Positions 22,673 through 34,400 are shown, counted from the first letter of the stretch. The stretch is DNA of 64,000 bases from Acestrorhynchus altus (GCA_034509495.1 CM067522.1:7671923-7735922), one strand, 5' to 3'. The notes: generated by a model not told the origin, from the letters alone. Numbers and translations: made by a program.

Positions 22673-25047
22673 TTTGTGTGTGTTTAGATTGACAAGGATA
22701 AAAAAAATCCTCAAAATACAAAATACCAGACCTAACCTAACGAACTGTCCTTCATTCAGTGACATTAGCCCCGCCCCCTTGTTGATCAGTCAGAGTGTGT
22801 ATGCAGGGTGAACACGCAGATGTGAACAGAGCAGTAAACATGCACTGGAAGGTCCTTTGGTATATAAACTAGGATTTAATTCAGTTGGGAATAAGTGAAT
22901 TTTAACTGTTTTCTGAGCTGGGTTACTCCCAGATATTTCATTTATATAATAGTTAGATAAAAGTCCTGTAGTTTGGAATGATATATGATATTTATGTTGG
23001 TTACTGTGATCCTGAGATATGAAGCTTAGAATACTGGCATTTAACTGCTCACAAAATGCAAATCTCAGGTTGTAAAGGTTAAAGCAGGTTTGAGTGGGGT
23101 ATGGGACCATTTTTCTAAATTTAAAGGATTTATTGTGAGAAATAACAATGAAATGATAACAATAATAAAGAACAAATGAAGATCTGGAACATTGTCAACT
23201 AACCAGTCAATTTGATTCAACCTCATAGTTCTCTTAAAACTGTTTTCTACACACAAATAGCAAACATTCAAATGGCAAAAATCATTTTAGGAATCATTTT
23301 TGAAAAACACTGCTCTAAATTAACTTTCATGTTTCACAGGCATTAAGTATTATTGGCCTTTGCTATTATTTGTTTATCCAGCTATCAGGAATCACACAGT
23401 TAGCATTAGCAGTTACATTTGTAACATAGCTTAATTCTACATTGGTAGCTGTTGCTGGGAGTTAATAGTAACACGTACATTCAAGAAGAAGGCATGGGGT
23501 TTTCTTAAAGCTGTACCCAGTGTTGTCTAGTATACAGTACATTTTTAGGAACCGGGTAAGATCTCTGTAATATAGATTGACAGTATATGGGAATTTGGCT
23601 GATTCTTGACTGGTTGAAAAGTGGAAATCCTAAGCTTATTAAAATGCTCTAAGAAAGACTATAGATTAAAATGGCAGCATTCCCTTTTCACAAAACATGC
23701 ACTGACCACATAACTATTCCATTCTTAATGACAGTTTTCACTTCGGCAATGGAGTTCACAGATGAAGAGAAGAAGTGGCTGTTGAGCATATCTGCAGAGG
23801 TGAGAAAATTTAGTGCAGCAGTCTTTCTTTCATTTTGTCAAAAACAAAAATGCGATGGCACTCACTTACACTTCCTTACTCATCGAAAAATATTTCGAGC
23901 ATGCACATTAGGATCAGCTACATAAGTGCATTAAACCATGCATCCCTAGATTTATTTGTTTATACAAAAAAACATCATGGACAGATATTGTTTTTACACA
24001 CCTTGTATATTTTTTTCTTCTGCTCTTACAGGAGCTTTCTTCTACTATAAGAATGATCTTTTATTTTTTGAGGTTATGCTGCTTGCCATCCGCAGCTGGA
24101 ATCTGAAAGAGCACAATTGGCCATGCTCTCTCTGGGTGGTTAGATGGCACTCTCTCCCCACATCACACCCATTGTCATACCAATGTTGGAGCCGTTTTAT
24201 TGTAGCTGGGGACCCGGTGGTTTCCATGCTCAGCTGGGCAACTATGCAGCTGCCCAGCAACTATGGAATGGTTGCAGTTAGAAAAGAAGTGGTGGCTGGC
24301 TTCACATGTGTCAGAGGAAGCATGTGCTTGTCCTAAAGGGGGTGGGGGGGTAATGGACACTTTCAAATTTGGATGGAAAATTGGGTCAAAATGATTTTTT
24401 AATAATGAAATGGTGGAGATGTAAATACATACACCATTTTGGATTTTTTTACAGTGGTGGTGAAACTATGGAAAATGGCCCTTAACTATCTGTATTCTTT
24501 TTTCAGTTGAAGTTAAATTTCCTTTCTCAAAAGTTGTCAGTATTGTTTTGGGAAAGCAGTAATCAGATTGACCCAGTCAGACATACTTTAGTCTCCCACA
24601 GCACTCAGCAAAGCACTCACTCACTCACTCTCCTACTACCTTCTCACAGTACAGCTATATTTAATACCCAATGCACATGTAAATATAATGCAAAACCTTT
24701 TTATAGTTTCTACATACACAATACTTCTACAGTGCAATAATGTATGTTTCAGTGCAGTAAAGTGTAAGTTAATGTGTACATTCTCACCTGCGTGATGTGA
24801 TGTGACAATAAACTTTGGTTTGGTTTGATTTGATTTGATTTGATTACAGATACCCGAAGATGGAAAACTAACTTCAAAGGAAGAATGCTTGCAGGAGTTA
24901 GCCAAGCCCAAGGATTCAGCTGAAGCTCAACTGTTCCAGACTCTGGCATCCATACGCTTCAGTCTAATGGACCCAGTCATCTCTGACTTGGACTCAGTGA
25001 TAAGCTCCATCCATGAAAGAAGCTTAATTCCATACCAGTGTGGCTAA
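21457..25047 (+). CDS. Predicted three-exon gene, 112-residue protein of unknown function
   Basis: Exons 21457-21532, 23735-23799 and 24850-25047 (76, 65 and 198 nt) join in phase: 339 nt, 112 residues plus TAA. Exon 1 (MNRSVSGFSSLSHSALLLSA...) is Ser/Leu/Ala-rich with one Arg and no acidic residue in the first 20, which could be a targeting peptide (inference). Exon 2 contains MEFTDEEKKWLLSISAE. Exon 3 runs IPEDGKLTSKEECLQELAKP, then EAQLFQTLASIRFSLMDPVI and SDLDSVISSIHERSLIPYQC, ending CG. It looks soluble, acidic and mostly helical. I do not recognise the family. Support comes from the CpG-rich first exon, consensus donors gtaggt and gtgaga, acceptors gacag and tacag, and phase agreement at both junctions. 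Exon 2 could instead belong to a transcript starting upstream, since its frame is open back to an ATG at 23671. No canonical AATAAA is evident within about 700 bases of the stop. Confidence 0.6.
21851..21883. repeat. (TC)n microsatellite
   Basis: Uninterrupted dinucleotide run in the first intron of the small gene. Confidence 0.95.
22490..23095 (+). mobile_element. Repeat family B, copy 1
   Basis: Shares a core with 34290-34350 and 51960-52022 (cagtgacattagccccgccc, ttgttgatcagtcagagt). Shares its right part (aaactaggatttaattcagt, then cctgtagtttgg and aaatgcaaatctcaggt) with 53645-53855. Non-coding, in the small gene's first intron. Class uncertain, probably a non-autonomous DNA element. 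Confidence 0.6.
22613..22671. repeat. (ATT)n microsatellite
   Basis: About 19 trinucleotide units with one interruption (ttg), inside repeat family B copy 1. Confidence 0.95.
23735..23799 (+). CDS. Exon 2 of the unknown small gene
   Basis: Acceptor ttaatgacag, donor gag|gtgaga. Encodes VFTSAMEFTDEEKKWLLSIS plus AE. Begins in phase 1 and ends in phase 0. Confidence 0.62.
24090..24345 (+). repeat. SINE-like dispersed repeat
   Basis: Contains agagcacaattggccatgct, ctctctgggtggttag, tggctggcttcacatgtgtc and agaggaagcatgtgcttgtc followed by a G-run. This combination belongs to a common fish SINE-like repeat, recognised from memory. Lies in the second intron of the small gene. Confidence 0.55.
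24600..24846 (+). mobile_element. CR1/L2-like LINE 3' tail next to a splice acceptor
   Basis: Ends gatgtgacaataaactttgg followed by tandem tttgatt units, the typical 3' end of fish CR1/L2-type elements with a short-unit tail. Four bases later the sequence reads acag and exon 3 of the small gene begins, so the tail forms the acceptor's upstream tract. Confidence 0.65.
24850..25047 (+). CDS. Exon 3 and stop of the unknown small gene
   Basis: 65 residues and TAA. The acceptor gattacag directly follows a retrotransposon tail of ttgat units. The reading is open back to the acceptor with balanced amino-acid use and no simple repeats. Confidence 0.62.
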   Translation: MPEDGKLTSKEECLQELAKPKDSAEAQLFQTLASIRFSLMDPVISDLDSVISSIHERSLIPYQCG

Positions 25048-26004
25048 ACAGTGACAGTCTATCTCTGATATGGTGCTGCCAAAATATGGACCATCTTTGA
25101 AACCATAAACTCTGAGTCTGGAACTAGAGCCAATGATCTTGAACGCCAAAGGACTGTCACAGAACAGTACTACCTTCTGAAGTGTTTTTGGAGCAGAGCT
25201 ATGCTGTTGTGACTCTACTTCAGTAATTATGATCACAGCAACAACCATTCTGATTGTTCCTGAAATAAGACATTTTGGCTGTGCCTGCACCAAGTATGCT
25301 GGTTTTACCAGCAGAACCAGAAATGACTTATAACTGTGTTTCTAGGCAAGACCAATAAGGTTTATTCAACATTGGAGGACTTCCAAAGCTATTTCTTAAT
25401 CTGTATAATATGTTGGAGCTGATGTGTATGAATCTCATGCATCCTACAATGGCTAAAGGGTTTTAAGGTTGTGTATTTAGGGAGTGAAAATATGTCAACA
25501 CAGTTAAAGACATATTTATTTACAATGGTTTTGGAACATGAGAACTGGTTAAATTTAGAATCTGGGTTGGGGATCATGATCCCAATAATCTACAGCCACC
25601 TGTGACTGGCAGTCCAAGACAGTCTGATTGATCTTACTATTTCTGGGTGGGTAGGATGGCTGCATCTCTATGGTCTGCATCACTTAGCATGAAAACAGCT
25701 AACTCAGATACCTGTTATTTCTCCTTAGAGCTGTCCAATAATAGTATGTTTGCGACAGTTCATGGTGGCACTTTACATACAGCATGTGTTAACCTTCATC
25801 GACGAAGCTTGGTGGTGTGAATTACACGATAGATAAAAAAAAAAATGGGTAAAATCCTTAAAAACAAAACAAAATAATATTCCCACCTACAGAACAGTGT
25901 GGTTCCCCCTCATCCTTCCTGTAAGTTGTGAGGTAGGGCCTCCATTTTTATTAGTGAGCCATGACCCTGTCACCAGTTCAGTGGTTGTCCTTTTTTGCAC
26001 TCTT
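25048..26004. other. Downstream of the small gene, nothing recognised
   Basis: Probably includes its 3' UTR. Only variants such as aataag (25266, 25352) occur instead of a canonical polyadenylation hexamer. No other feature seen. Confidence 0.5.
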
Positions 26005-26520
26005 CTGGTTGGTAGTGACTATTATCAGGTACTGAAATCAGTGCCTTTAAGGGCTGATTATTATTTTGGTGTATTATATCAGTAGTACTATGTATCGATT
26101 CACAGTCAAACCAGTGCCAAGCTCCCAGTGGGCAGTGGTGAGCTGGAAGTGGTCTCAAGTGTGGTTAGATTATTCAAAATGTGATGCAGAGAACACTCTG
26201 CAATATTTGTAGTACAGAATGCAAAGCTGCTGTTAATGGTAGCAACATGCAAGCAGCTACAGCTGATGCAGCACACAGATGACCCGGGAATTAGCTGGCA
26301 ATATCGAATCGTACCAGTGTGGACTACAGCTGTACCACCTTCTGTACACCCTTTATTCAAGTGATAAATGAACATTTGTAATCTGTATGTTACAGAAATC
26401 TACAGAAACCACTTGGGCACCACTCGTGTTCCATCTGTAGCACAACAGGTGTCACAGAAAGGTTCAGGGTGTTGTGAGTACTGCGTCTGACCTCAAGCAG
26501 GGCTGATGAAACCCACTGTA
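26005..26520 (+). mobile_element. TIR element family A, copy 3 (3' truncated)
   Basis: Begins ctggttggtagtgact and follows copy 2 through tctcaagtgtggttag, tagcaacatgcaagcagcta and actcgtgttccatctgtagc. It lacks the right-hand inverted terminus, so the 3' part is lost. Confidence 0.65.
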
Positions 26521-28335
26521 TGATTGAAAATGTCATCAGATTGTCACTCTTTACCGTATTCCTCACAAACTCTGCCAAGGTTACTGTAAAATAGCAAAGA
26601 CCACTAACATCACAAAATGCAATTAGGCTTCTTTTGTATGAGCATGGTGTCCAGCATTGCCATTCATCTGAACTGAATTTCTTATACTTCCCAACTTTTC
26701 CTGCTTTAATACTTTCATTAATAGGATACAATAGGATAGAAATTTATTGATCCCTTGGGAGGGTTGACTGTTGACTTAAGACCTGTTATGTGCCACCCCT
26801 TGATAGGTGTCATTCACTTCACCTGGCATTGGTGTTAGCTATTGCTTGTTGGTGCATTAAGTGTATTTTTAAAAATAATTGCATCCATTTTTTTCAAAGA
26901 ATCGACTTAAATTGAATTCCAGATTTCCAAAACAGGGTAAGAATCATTTGTATTTTTGTAAATGTTATGAAATCGAAAATTGAATTTGAAATTGAATTAT
27001 TCTGAAATAGAACATAATTTAGAATATAACAAAACATTTCCAGTGCATCCTTTTCTTTTTATGATAAACAGTCTGCAAAAATGGAATTATGGTGCAATTG
27101 GAGAAAAATCCACATCCACTGTTGTACATAGTAAATAGTCTATTATACGTATTGCACATGATTCTGATTTGAACTCACCCAAAATGGCAGATCTTCAGAA
27201 ATCCATTAATGCCTGTGTGTGAAGTGAAGAACTAAACAAGAGGAACATTTAAAGAGGAATTCAATAAGCCATTGAGGTGCTGCAGACTGAGTTATGTCTC
27301 AGACCTTCATCTGCAGTGTTAAAATAGTGAGTAGTGAGTCTACTGGGTTTTGTAATGCACCCATTTCTGCACGTTTGAGGCATCTAATGTCAGTGTATGT
27401 TTTGCATGATTGGTTCTTCTTTCATTTAAAATGAAAAAGGGAATTAACACCCTATACACCTTCTGCTACTTCACCAAGTACCCAGCTGCTGTAAAGTAGT
27501 TGTAATGTAGCTATGAAGTCATGCCATGTCAACGTCAGTATGTGACTGATAGCTTTTTTACTTAAGTATAGATTTACATAAAGAATACAGCTTACTAACT
27601 GGTTCTTGGATCAGACATATATATATATATCTGCCATTTTGGGTGAGTTCAAATCAGAAACTATACTATATATACTATTTACTATGTACAACAGTGGAAG
27701 TGAATTGTGTGTATATATATATGTATGTATGTATAAATATATAAAACCACTTGTCTAACTTTTCCTCCACTTTTGTGTTTAAGAGAACATATCAGTTGAT
27801 TTTAACTGTAGCAAATGTAGATTACAGATTTCTTAGATGGTTGTGTTTTAATTTCTGCCTGTTTACAGTTCTGTTCTCATTTACTTTGGTTGTTCTGTTT
27901 GTTAGTTATACTAAGGAAACCTCATGCCATACAACATCATACCTCTGTCTACAATGGTGTCTAGGATTTCATGCACATGATGACATGGATGGTGCAATGT
28001 TAAATATGGGATGTGCAAGTGAATATTTTAGTGCAACCTATGTTGCCACATGGAATCACTCCTCATCATCACTCCAGTGTGCAGCAAAGCTTTCTAAATA
28101 ATAAAAATAAATTAATACATGAATCAAACTCTAATGGCTCCGAATGAATGACTAGACATGATACAATAAGACTGGTTGCATATGTTTGTAGGAAGAACAC
28201 ACTTTATGTACAAATACAGGGGTATGTACATATACATTGCACCCATATTCTTCAGAAGGAGCATGTCACCATGCTGTTTCAATAACTACTGTGGCACCCA
28301 GTGGCACTCACCTCCAATCTTACTACTTACTGCAT
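26521..28335. other. AT-rich intergenic sequence
   Basis: No gene recognised. Holds the inverted repeat at 27115/27629 and (AT)n runs near 27620 and 27712. Confidence 0.5.
27115..27698. repeat. Long-spaced inverted repeat (arms about 70-78 bp)
   Basis: The left arm 27115-27192 (tccactgttgtacatagtaa ... aaaatggcagat) and right arm 27629-27698 (atctgccattttgggtgagt ... tactatgtacaacagtgga) are reverse complements, apart from a short AT-rich difference in the middle. The spacer is about 436 bp and non-coding. Likely a foldback MITE. Confidence 0.85.
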
Positions 28336-28760
28336 CACTAGCCAGAAAAGCCCACCAGCTCCTCTACTTCCTCCATTAACTGAGAAAAGATGAAGCCCCA
28401 ACTCCCCTACAGTGGTTCCATTCAGAGCATCCTGACCAGCTGTATCATTGTGTGGTACGAAACCTGCACTGCATCTTGTGCAGCTGAGAAGATCCTTAGC
28501 ACCTCTCTCCCCTCCCTCTAGGATATTCACAGTACTTGCCTCACTCTGAAAGCTCCCTGAATGTATGGTGATTCTACCCACCCACTCTACAGCTCCTTCA
28601 GCTTCCTGCCATCAGGGAGGAGACCGCAGAGTCTTCAAGCTAGAACCTGCAGACTGAGGGACAGCTACGTCCACCAGGCTGTCAGGATGCTCAACTATAT
28701 AAGCACACAACCACTGACCAGCCTATAAGCTTCCCAATTTGCAGTACTGTCTATAAATGC
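28336..28760 (+). pseudogene. L2/CR1-type LINE ORF2 3' remnant
   Basis: Frame-shifted translation still gives ARKAHQLLYFLH, LRKDEAP, then DIHSTCLTLKAP, SFSFLPSGRRPQSLQARTCR and LRDSYVHQAVRMLN. These match the C-terminal end of fish L2/CR1 ORF2, in which an LPSGRRYRSL-like motif precedes a VRLLN ending. Stops and frameshifts are present. Confidence 0.75.
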
Positions 28761-29264
28761 ATTAGCAATACCTACAGCCCTAATCTGGTAGGTGCCTATC
28801 CCACCTTAAAGGAACCTTTACATTTTTATTTTATATATTTCTACGATGAATGGGTATAATGATTATTTAAAGTATACTGTATATTAGTGTTTCTTAATTT
28901 AATGTTTAATGTTTCTTACTGAATCATGGGTCTAAGAGAAATGCAATTTCAATTCTCTTGTAAATATTGCAGCATTGATGATAAAGCTGACATTTAATTC
29001 TGTCTGAAAGCGGTGTCTATTTGTCCCCATACTGACAATCTTATAATATCACATCATATCTGATGTAGACTGGTTGTACTTACAGATGACATTTACATTT
29101 TCTGAGTAACAGTGTCATTATTTTTTTTGCGATCAAGAAACTTCTGCATCTCTGGTTATCTGTCTACATCAGATCCATGGCTGAAACTGATAACGTTTAA
29201 TTTCCCTTGTGTTTTTTCTGCATGTTATTATTTGTGCATTTCTTTTAATGCTGTTAATGTTTAT

Positions 29265-29425
29265 AGTTTGAACTATACATTACAGACCAATAGAGTGTTT
29301 TTATGGACCACTGCTGGTCACTGGCCCACAGGATGGGATATCCTGCACAGTATGGACATTTTGTATCGGGACGCATACTCATTCATTGTTTCTTCTCAAC
29401 AATGAGTCTTACAAATGAGTCTGTC
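29265..29425. mobile_element. MITE fragment
   Basis: Contains accaatagagtgtttttatg, actgctggtcactggcc and the end tactcattcattgtttcttc, shared with the TTGGGACACC-type repeat seen near 2053 and 62150. Confidence 0.4.
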
Positions 29426-29684
29426 CTGCCTTTTTTTTGGAGTAACTCTTTCTACTGTAGAGTGAAGGCTTTCAGTGAAGGATTTGATTGTGTTCAGTGA
29501 CAAGAGTGTCAGGATGTTTGATGATCATTACCCCACCTCATCCCCAACTCCCCAGGTCATCCCAGAAGTACTGGACAGAGTGCAGTCATTCCAGAAATTC
29601 CAGAAGTTCCACTGCTCATATACCCCTTCTACCGGCCTTATACCCCTGCCTGGCATTATGCATGGTGCCAGTAGTTTATTCCTG

Positions 29685-29702
29685 TACACACACACACACA
29701 CA
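29685..29702. repeat. (CA)n microsatellite
   Basis: Nine uninterrupted CA units. Confidence 0.9.
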
Positions 29703-29842
29703 TAAATATTTAATGCAATTGTTTGAACATTCCTGGTCATTTCTGTTACTATGAAAAGATGGGTGAGTAGCAGATAAATTGATCACAAAAGATGTTATAG
29801 ATTTTATTGATATTTTATAAATGATTTTCAACATTTTAAGAT

Positions 29843-30179
29843 GGGTGGCACGGTGGCGCAGTGGATAGCGCTGTTGCCTCACAGCAAGAAGGACCTGGGT
29901 TCAATCCCCGGGTGGGGTGACCTGGGAAGTTTCTGTGTGGAGTTTGCATGTTCTCCCCGGGTTTCCTCTGGGTACTCCGGTTTCCCCCACAGTCCAAAGA
30001 CATGCATGATAGGTGAATTGGTGACTCTAACGTGGCCCTTAGTGTGTGGATATGTGTGTGCCCTACGATGGATTAGCGATCTGTCTAGGGTTGTTTCGCG
30101 CTCTGAGTTGCCGGCTGGGCACTGGCTCACCCGTGACCCTATTCAGGAATAAGCGGTTTGGAAAATGAATGTATGAATG
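29843..30179 (+). mobile_element. tRNA-like SINE with intact target-site duplication
   Basis: Begins gggtggcacggtggcgcagt, with an A-box-like tggcgcagtggatagc and a B-box-like gggttcaatcccc about 45 bases later (a pol III internal promoter). Continues through tgttctccccgggtttcctc and ends in an ATGA-rich tail. It is flanked by an exact 13-base repeat AACATTTTAAGAT at 29830-29842 and 30180-30192, the signature of target-primed reverse transcription. Confidence 0.9.
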
Positions 30180-30192
30180 AACATTTTAAGAT

Positions 30193-31229
30193 TTTTATTT
30201 ATTTATTTATTTAGAATTTTTAATCATTCTGAAAAGCCAAGGAATTTTTACTTTATGAATTTGTCATTTTTTGGGATGTGTTTGTAATAATCTTTAGTGA
30301 ATGTTAAAAAATCAACAAAACGCAAACCCAATCAGTCCTGATAGAGCCCCACCTCTAATGACTACAACACTAACCTTGAGCATTAAATAAATATATCCTC
30401 AAATCTTCAACAATCAGCTACCGTGGACTCTGCTTAACAACTGTGTAGCACTCTGAAAATTACACAATTGATGCCCACGCAGAAGGAGAAAACTTCAAGA
30501 AGACAGTAAAGTGATTTTAAGTACCTGTTTAAGAAATGAAAGTTAATGGGAATGGCAGATGTCAAGATAAGATCTGTAAGAAAGGTCATGAAGTTTGCAG
30601 AAAAAAGCTAAAGAAGATTAAGCAGACTCAGCAGTGGGGTTTTAGTGTTGTATGTTTAGAAAAAATTAAAGAACACTAAAATAAATAAACTGATCTGAAT
30701 AAACGTCATGAGTTCACATTAAAACTCTGACACAGATCAGATGTAATCATTGAGGATCCACATGGCTGCCAAATCAGGTGATGTGTTCCTGCAGTAACAG
30801 GGTTTGGACACAGCCAGAGATTTTCTAATAGGATAGGGACTCAAACACAGCTGATCATCAGTAATTTACTCTATACATAAAAAATAATTTACAATAAAAT
30901 GTTTTTATTTTCATGTTTGCTGTCTGTAATTTCTTCTGCTTTACATTTATCTTTTATCATTTATCTTTAACATTTATCCATCACCCCACTTCCCCTTCCC
31001 AGCAGAGCTGTTTTTATCATGTGGCCCACAAAAAAACATGCTGAGCACAGGATAGCAAACATCAGTTGGGGTTGTTATTAAATTCATAATGATTATGACA
31101 ATATATATATATATATATTTTTTTTTTTTTAATTTAGTATATCATCATATTTATTATAACTAATAAATAATTATTTGCTGTGAACACTGTTCCTACCAAT
31201 GCTAATGTTGGATGATCATTTTAGAGAAC
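30193..31229. other. Intergenic sequence, nothing recognised
   Basis: AT-rich; holds an (AT)n plus T-run near 31101-31131. No coding or RNA feature seen. Confidence 0.5.
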
Positions 31230-31440
31230 ACTGTTCCAATGCTGGAGGGCTTTATACCCCTCTAGCTGACATCGGACATTAGGTCTGGTGCACTAAACTT
31301 CATGTTTATCTACTCCGGAGAGTCCTATTCTATTGGCAATAATTCATTTGTACATCTGGGTCAGCAATGAGTGCAAATTAAAGTAGCTGAATGCATCCAT
31401 TAGGGGTGTCCATAAACATTTAGACATGTAGTGTATTGTG
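31230..31440. mobile_element. MITE fragment
   Basis: Ends ttaggggtgtccataaacat followed by ttagacatgtagtgta, matching the termini of a common fish DNA-transposon-derived repeat (CACTATATGG...GGGGTGTCC type). Confidence 0.45.
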
Positions 31441-31729
31441 CATTACTTTCATAAGTACTGAGTCATTATTCAAGGGATTAAATCTTTATCCTGTTGGTAA
31501 ATGTTTTTACAAGTGTATGAGCAGCATATTATTTCCTTCATTAAAGCAAATCATGTGAGCTGCAAGTGGAACTGAACTAATCAATACATTATAATGTTAT
31601 GTAGTGTTTTGGAGGCCAAAACACGTTTACTTAATAACTTCTTCACTTGCTGTTCTTTCTAAGTCCACTTGAGGACGCCATTAGTCCAAACACCTCCACC
31701 AATCACCCAGAACAGAAGTGTGGGAAAGA

Positions 31730-31734
<5 letters not shown>

Positions 31735-31781
<47 letters not shown>
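31735..31781. repeat. (GA)n microsatellite
   Basis: Uninterrupted dinucleotide run that creates spurious RERERE ORFs on + and SLSLSL on -. Confidence 0.95.
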
Positions 31782-31783
<2 letters not shown>

Positions 31784-33949
31784 ATGAACCTCTCTGTCTT
31801 CAGGGCTTGAGGCAGATTCTCCCCATATGTTCCACTGGGCACCTGGCCATGAAGGGTCAGAATGGTCCATTGAGCAGCACTAACTGAGCTCCCTCTGCAC
31901 TCCACTCGTGCAGCATGGATGGGTTAAGAGTTTGTGGACTGCTCATCTGGACCACTCAGCTCCTCGGCCTGACTCTGGGGTAATACGGCTGGGGGTGAGG
32001 ACGGAGTTCAAGAATGGACATGTTCCACATGGCTGAGGCCTCCAGTAGGCCTTCTTAAACAACAGAGGAGTAATGTTTTGGGTTATTTGCCGTCAGCTTA
32101 TGCACATATATTTATGTGAGTAACAGATAAAAAAAAAACCTCCAGTAGCTGTAAGTCAAGCTGTAAACAATCCAGTCACATGATGGAATCTCCTTAATCA
32201 TTGATAACTGGTATAAATTTTTACATCAATATGTCAAGTTTGAGCATTGGTCAAAGGAATCTATCAAAGCATTTAGACACTCAGAAATACATTTGTTACT
32301 CTGATTTTATGTTGCAACTATATTAACAGATTTATATTCTTTTTCATTATTATATTTCAGCTAAATTAACATAGCAACCACATGGAATTCTTTGAAACCA
32401 CTTGAATATTTGAGACACCAGGAATATGGTGCTAAGAAGGAATACCAAATGGACAGGGTCAGGGGCATCAGAGGGCAGGGAAAGATGTATCTGTGTACCC
32501 AGGGGCCTTGCATAGTTGGGGTCCCTGCAAGGAATTCAGTGTATCACAAGGGAATGAACAGATTGATTGTGAGGGGGACTAGGTCAATGGTACGGATTGA
32601 TGGGGGACTTCACCCCACCCCATCCCTGGTCAAATGAACCCATGTGAATGGACAGGGGGCCCTGGGCAAACAGCTGTACGCAGGGGCCCCATTTTTTGTA
32701 CATCCTTGGCTGGGCACACGGGGAAATTTACCATTGCCAGTTCACCTAGCATGTGTCTTGGGCAGTTTTGCTGAAATTGCATATAATTAGTAAAGAATAG
32801 AACTTAGATATAATAAGATATAATAGTATCTAATAGAAGTCAAATAGGAAGAGAAAATAACCAGCAAATAAAATACTTTGAAAAGAGACACAAATAACTC
32901 ATTTACAGGGCTATTTCTCTCCATAGAATCCAGCTATGCATGTTATATTCTGCTTTAGCCTTCCAAATTTATATTCAGACCCTTTGGCAGTGATGCAGTC
33001 TGCCAATTCAAATGTGCTATTTATGCTTCCGTCTAGCATATTAGTCTATCTAAGAACAAAAAGATATAAGCAGGCCTTTATTGTCCACTCTCTCTCCTTC
33101 TCCTCTGGCAGGATCTCAAACAGAACCTTAAATTATGGTCAGCCACTCATGAAGTTAGTTTTTGCTCGGCGAACCTAAATGCCATCTTTAATATCATAAC
33201 GTCTTCAAATTATATGGTTCTAATTATGAACCATTTGATCACACACTGCTGCATCTGGAAAGTTTGACGGTGGCCTAAAGAGAGCTGCTGCTTTCTATTC
33301 AGAACAGGCCATAGTTAGCCGTCACTGGTAACCGCTTGCGAGTGCGACCCAAAGGCACGCCATGTCACATCTGCGCTGTGGCTACAAACCCATTAAACCC
33401 AAACCCATTAAACCAAAGATACCAGTCATGCAGAGAAGCATTATGTTATCAGTCCACATTTCTGTTTTCTAGTAATGGATAACTTACATACAGTATATTT
33501 ACTGACCTTCAGTTGGTCTAAGCTGGTCTGGAGTTGGTTTAGCTTGTCATCAAGCATGGTCATTCAGGTTGACCAGCATATTTATGATGCCACAAATAAT
33601 ATGCCACTCACAGATATGTAATATTGGACCATTTTCCTCAATAAATTAATAACTAAGTGTAATATATTGTCTCATTTGGTTGATTTGGTTCTTCTTATCT
33701 ACTTTTAGTACTGGTATTAAAATCTGATCATGTACATCAAATTTATGAAGAAATAATAAACATTTGATTCGCTATGAAACCTTGAAACCAAGCCACATTT
33801 AAGATGTTCTTAAAAAAGACATGTCACTAAAAATGCAAGTTTAAGAGGAAAATATTAACAGAATTTAAATGTTTATATGAATTTGATCCAAAATGAGTTT
33901 ATCAAAAATTTACTTGAGTGGGTGTTTTTGTTTGTTTGTTTGTTTGTTT
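31782..33949. other. Intergenic sequence, no gene recognised
   Basis: Mostly AT-rich. 31785-32020 and 33240-33420 are less AT-rich and non-repetitive. 33500-33600 carries several gctggtc motifs also seen near 22330-22470 and 48945-49010, probably a degraded shared repeat. Confidence 0.45.
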
Positions 33950-34400
33950 TGTTTGTTTAGTATGTTTAGTTTTGGAAATTGATCATCTAGAGTGGTTTGA
34001 AATGAAAACGGAGGATATTTGATGAGTTAATTGTAATGATTAAATATTTATGATTTTTTTTTTCAAAATATAGTGGTCCAAAAACAAACAAACAAACAAG
34101 TATCAATCCAATATCAATTATTATTACACAAAAACAATCCAAATATCAATTATTATTTTTGTTATTTATGTATGTATCCATATTATCCCTTCTCAGGACT
34201 TTTATTTTTAAATTTTAACACTGTGTGAACTAAAAAAGGGAGCAAATAGCCCTGCCTTCTCATTTACATTTATAACCCAATATCTGGATCAGTGACATCA
34301 TTAGCCCCACCCCCTCTTGCTGATCAGTCGGAGTCTGCAGGTTGAGCATGTACATGCGAACAGAGAAGTAAACATGCACTGGAAGCTCCTTTGACAGAAC
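33950..34400 (+). mobile_element. Repeat family B, copy 2
   Basis: Core gacatcattagccccaccc then cctcttgctgatcagtcgga, and aacatgcactggaagctcct, as in copies 1 and 4. The left part gatcatctagagtggtttga matches gatcatccagagtgttttt of copy 3. Confidence 0.65.

Noticed and set aside
24749..24949. - strand ORFs over the last exon of the small gene
   Set aside because: Antisense shadows that run into the LINE tail; the + strand splice model explains the region better.
29589..29610. Heat-shock-element-like repeats of ttccagaa
   Set aside because: Spacing between the TTC and GAA modules is one base instead of two, and no gene is nearby.
29843..29920. Possible tRNA gene from the A- and B-box-like motifs
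   Set aside because: The sequence does not fold into a cloverleaf with acceptor-stem pairing and continues as a SINE body with a target-site duplication.
29841..30152. 103-codon ORF
   Set aside because: Lies wholly inside the tRNA-like SINE.
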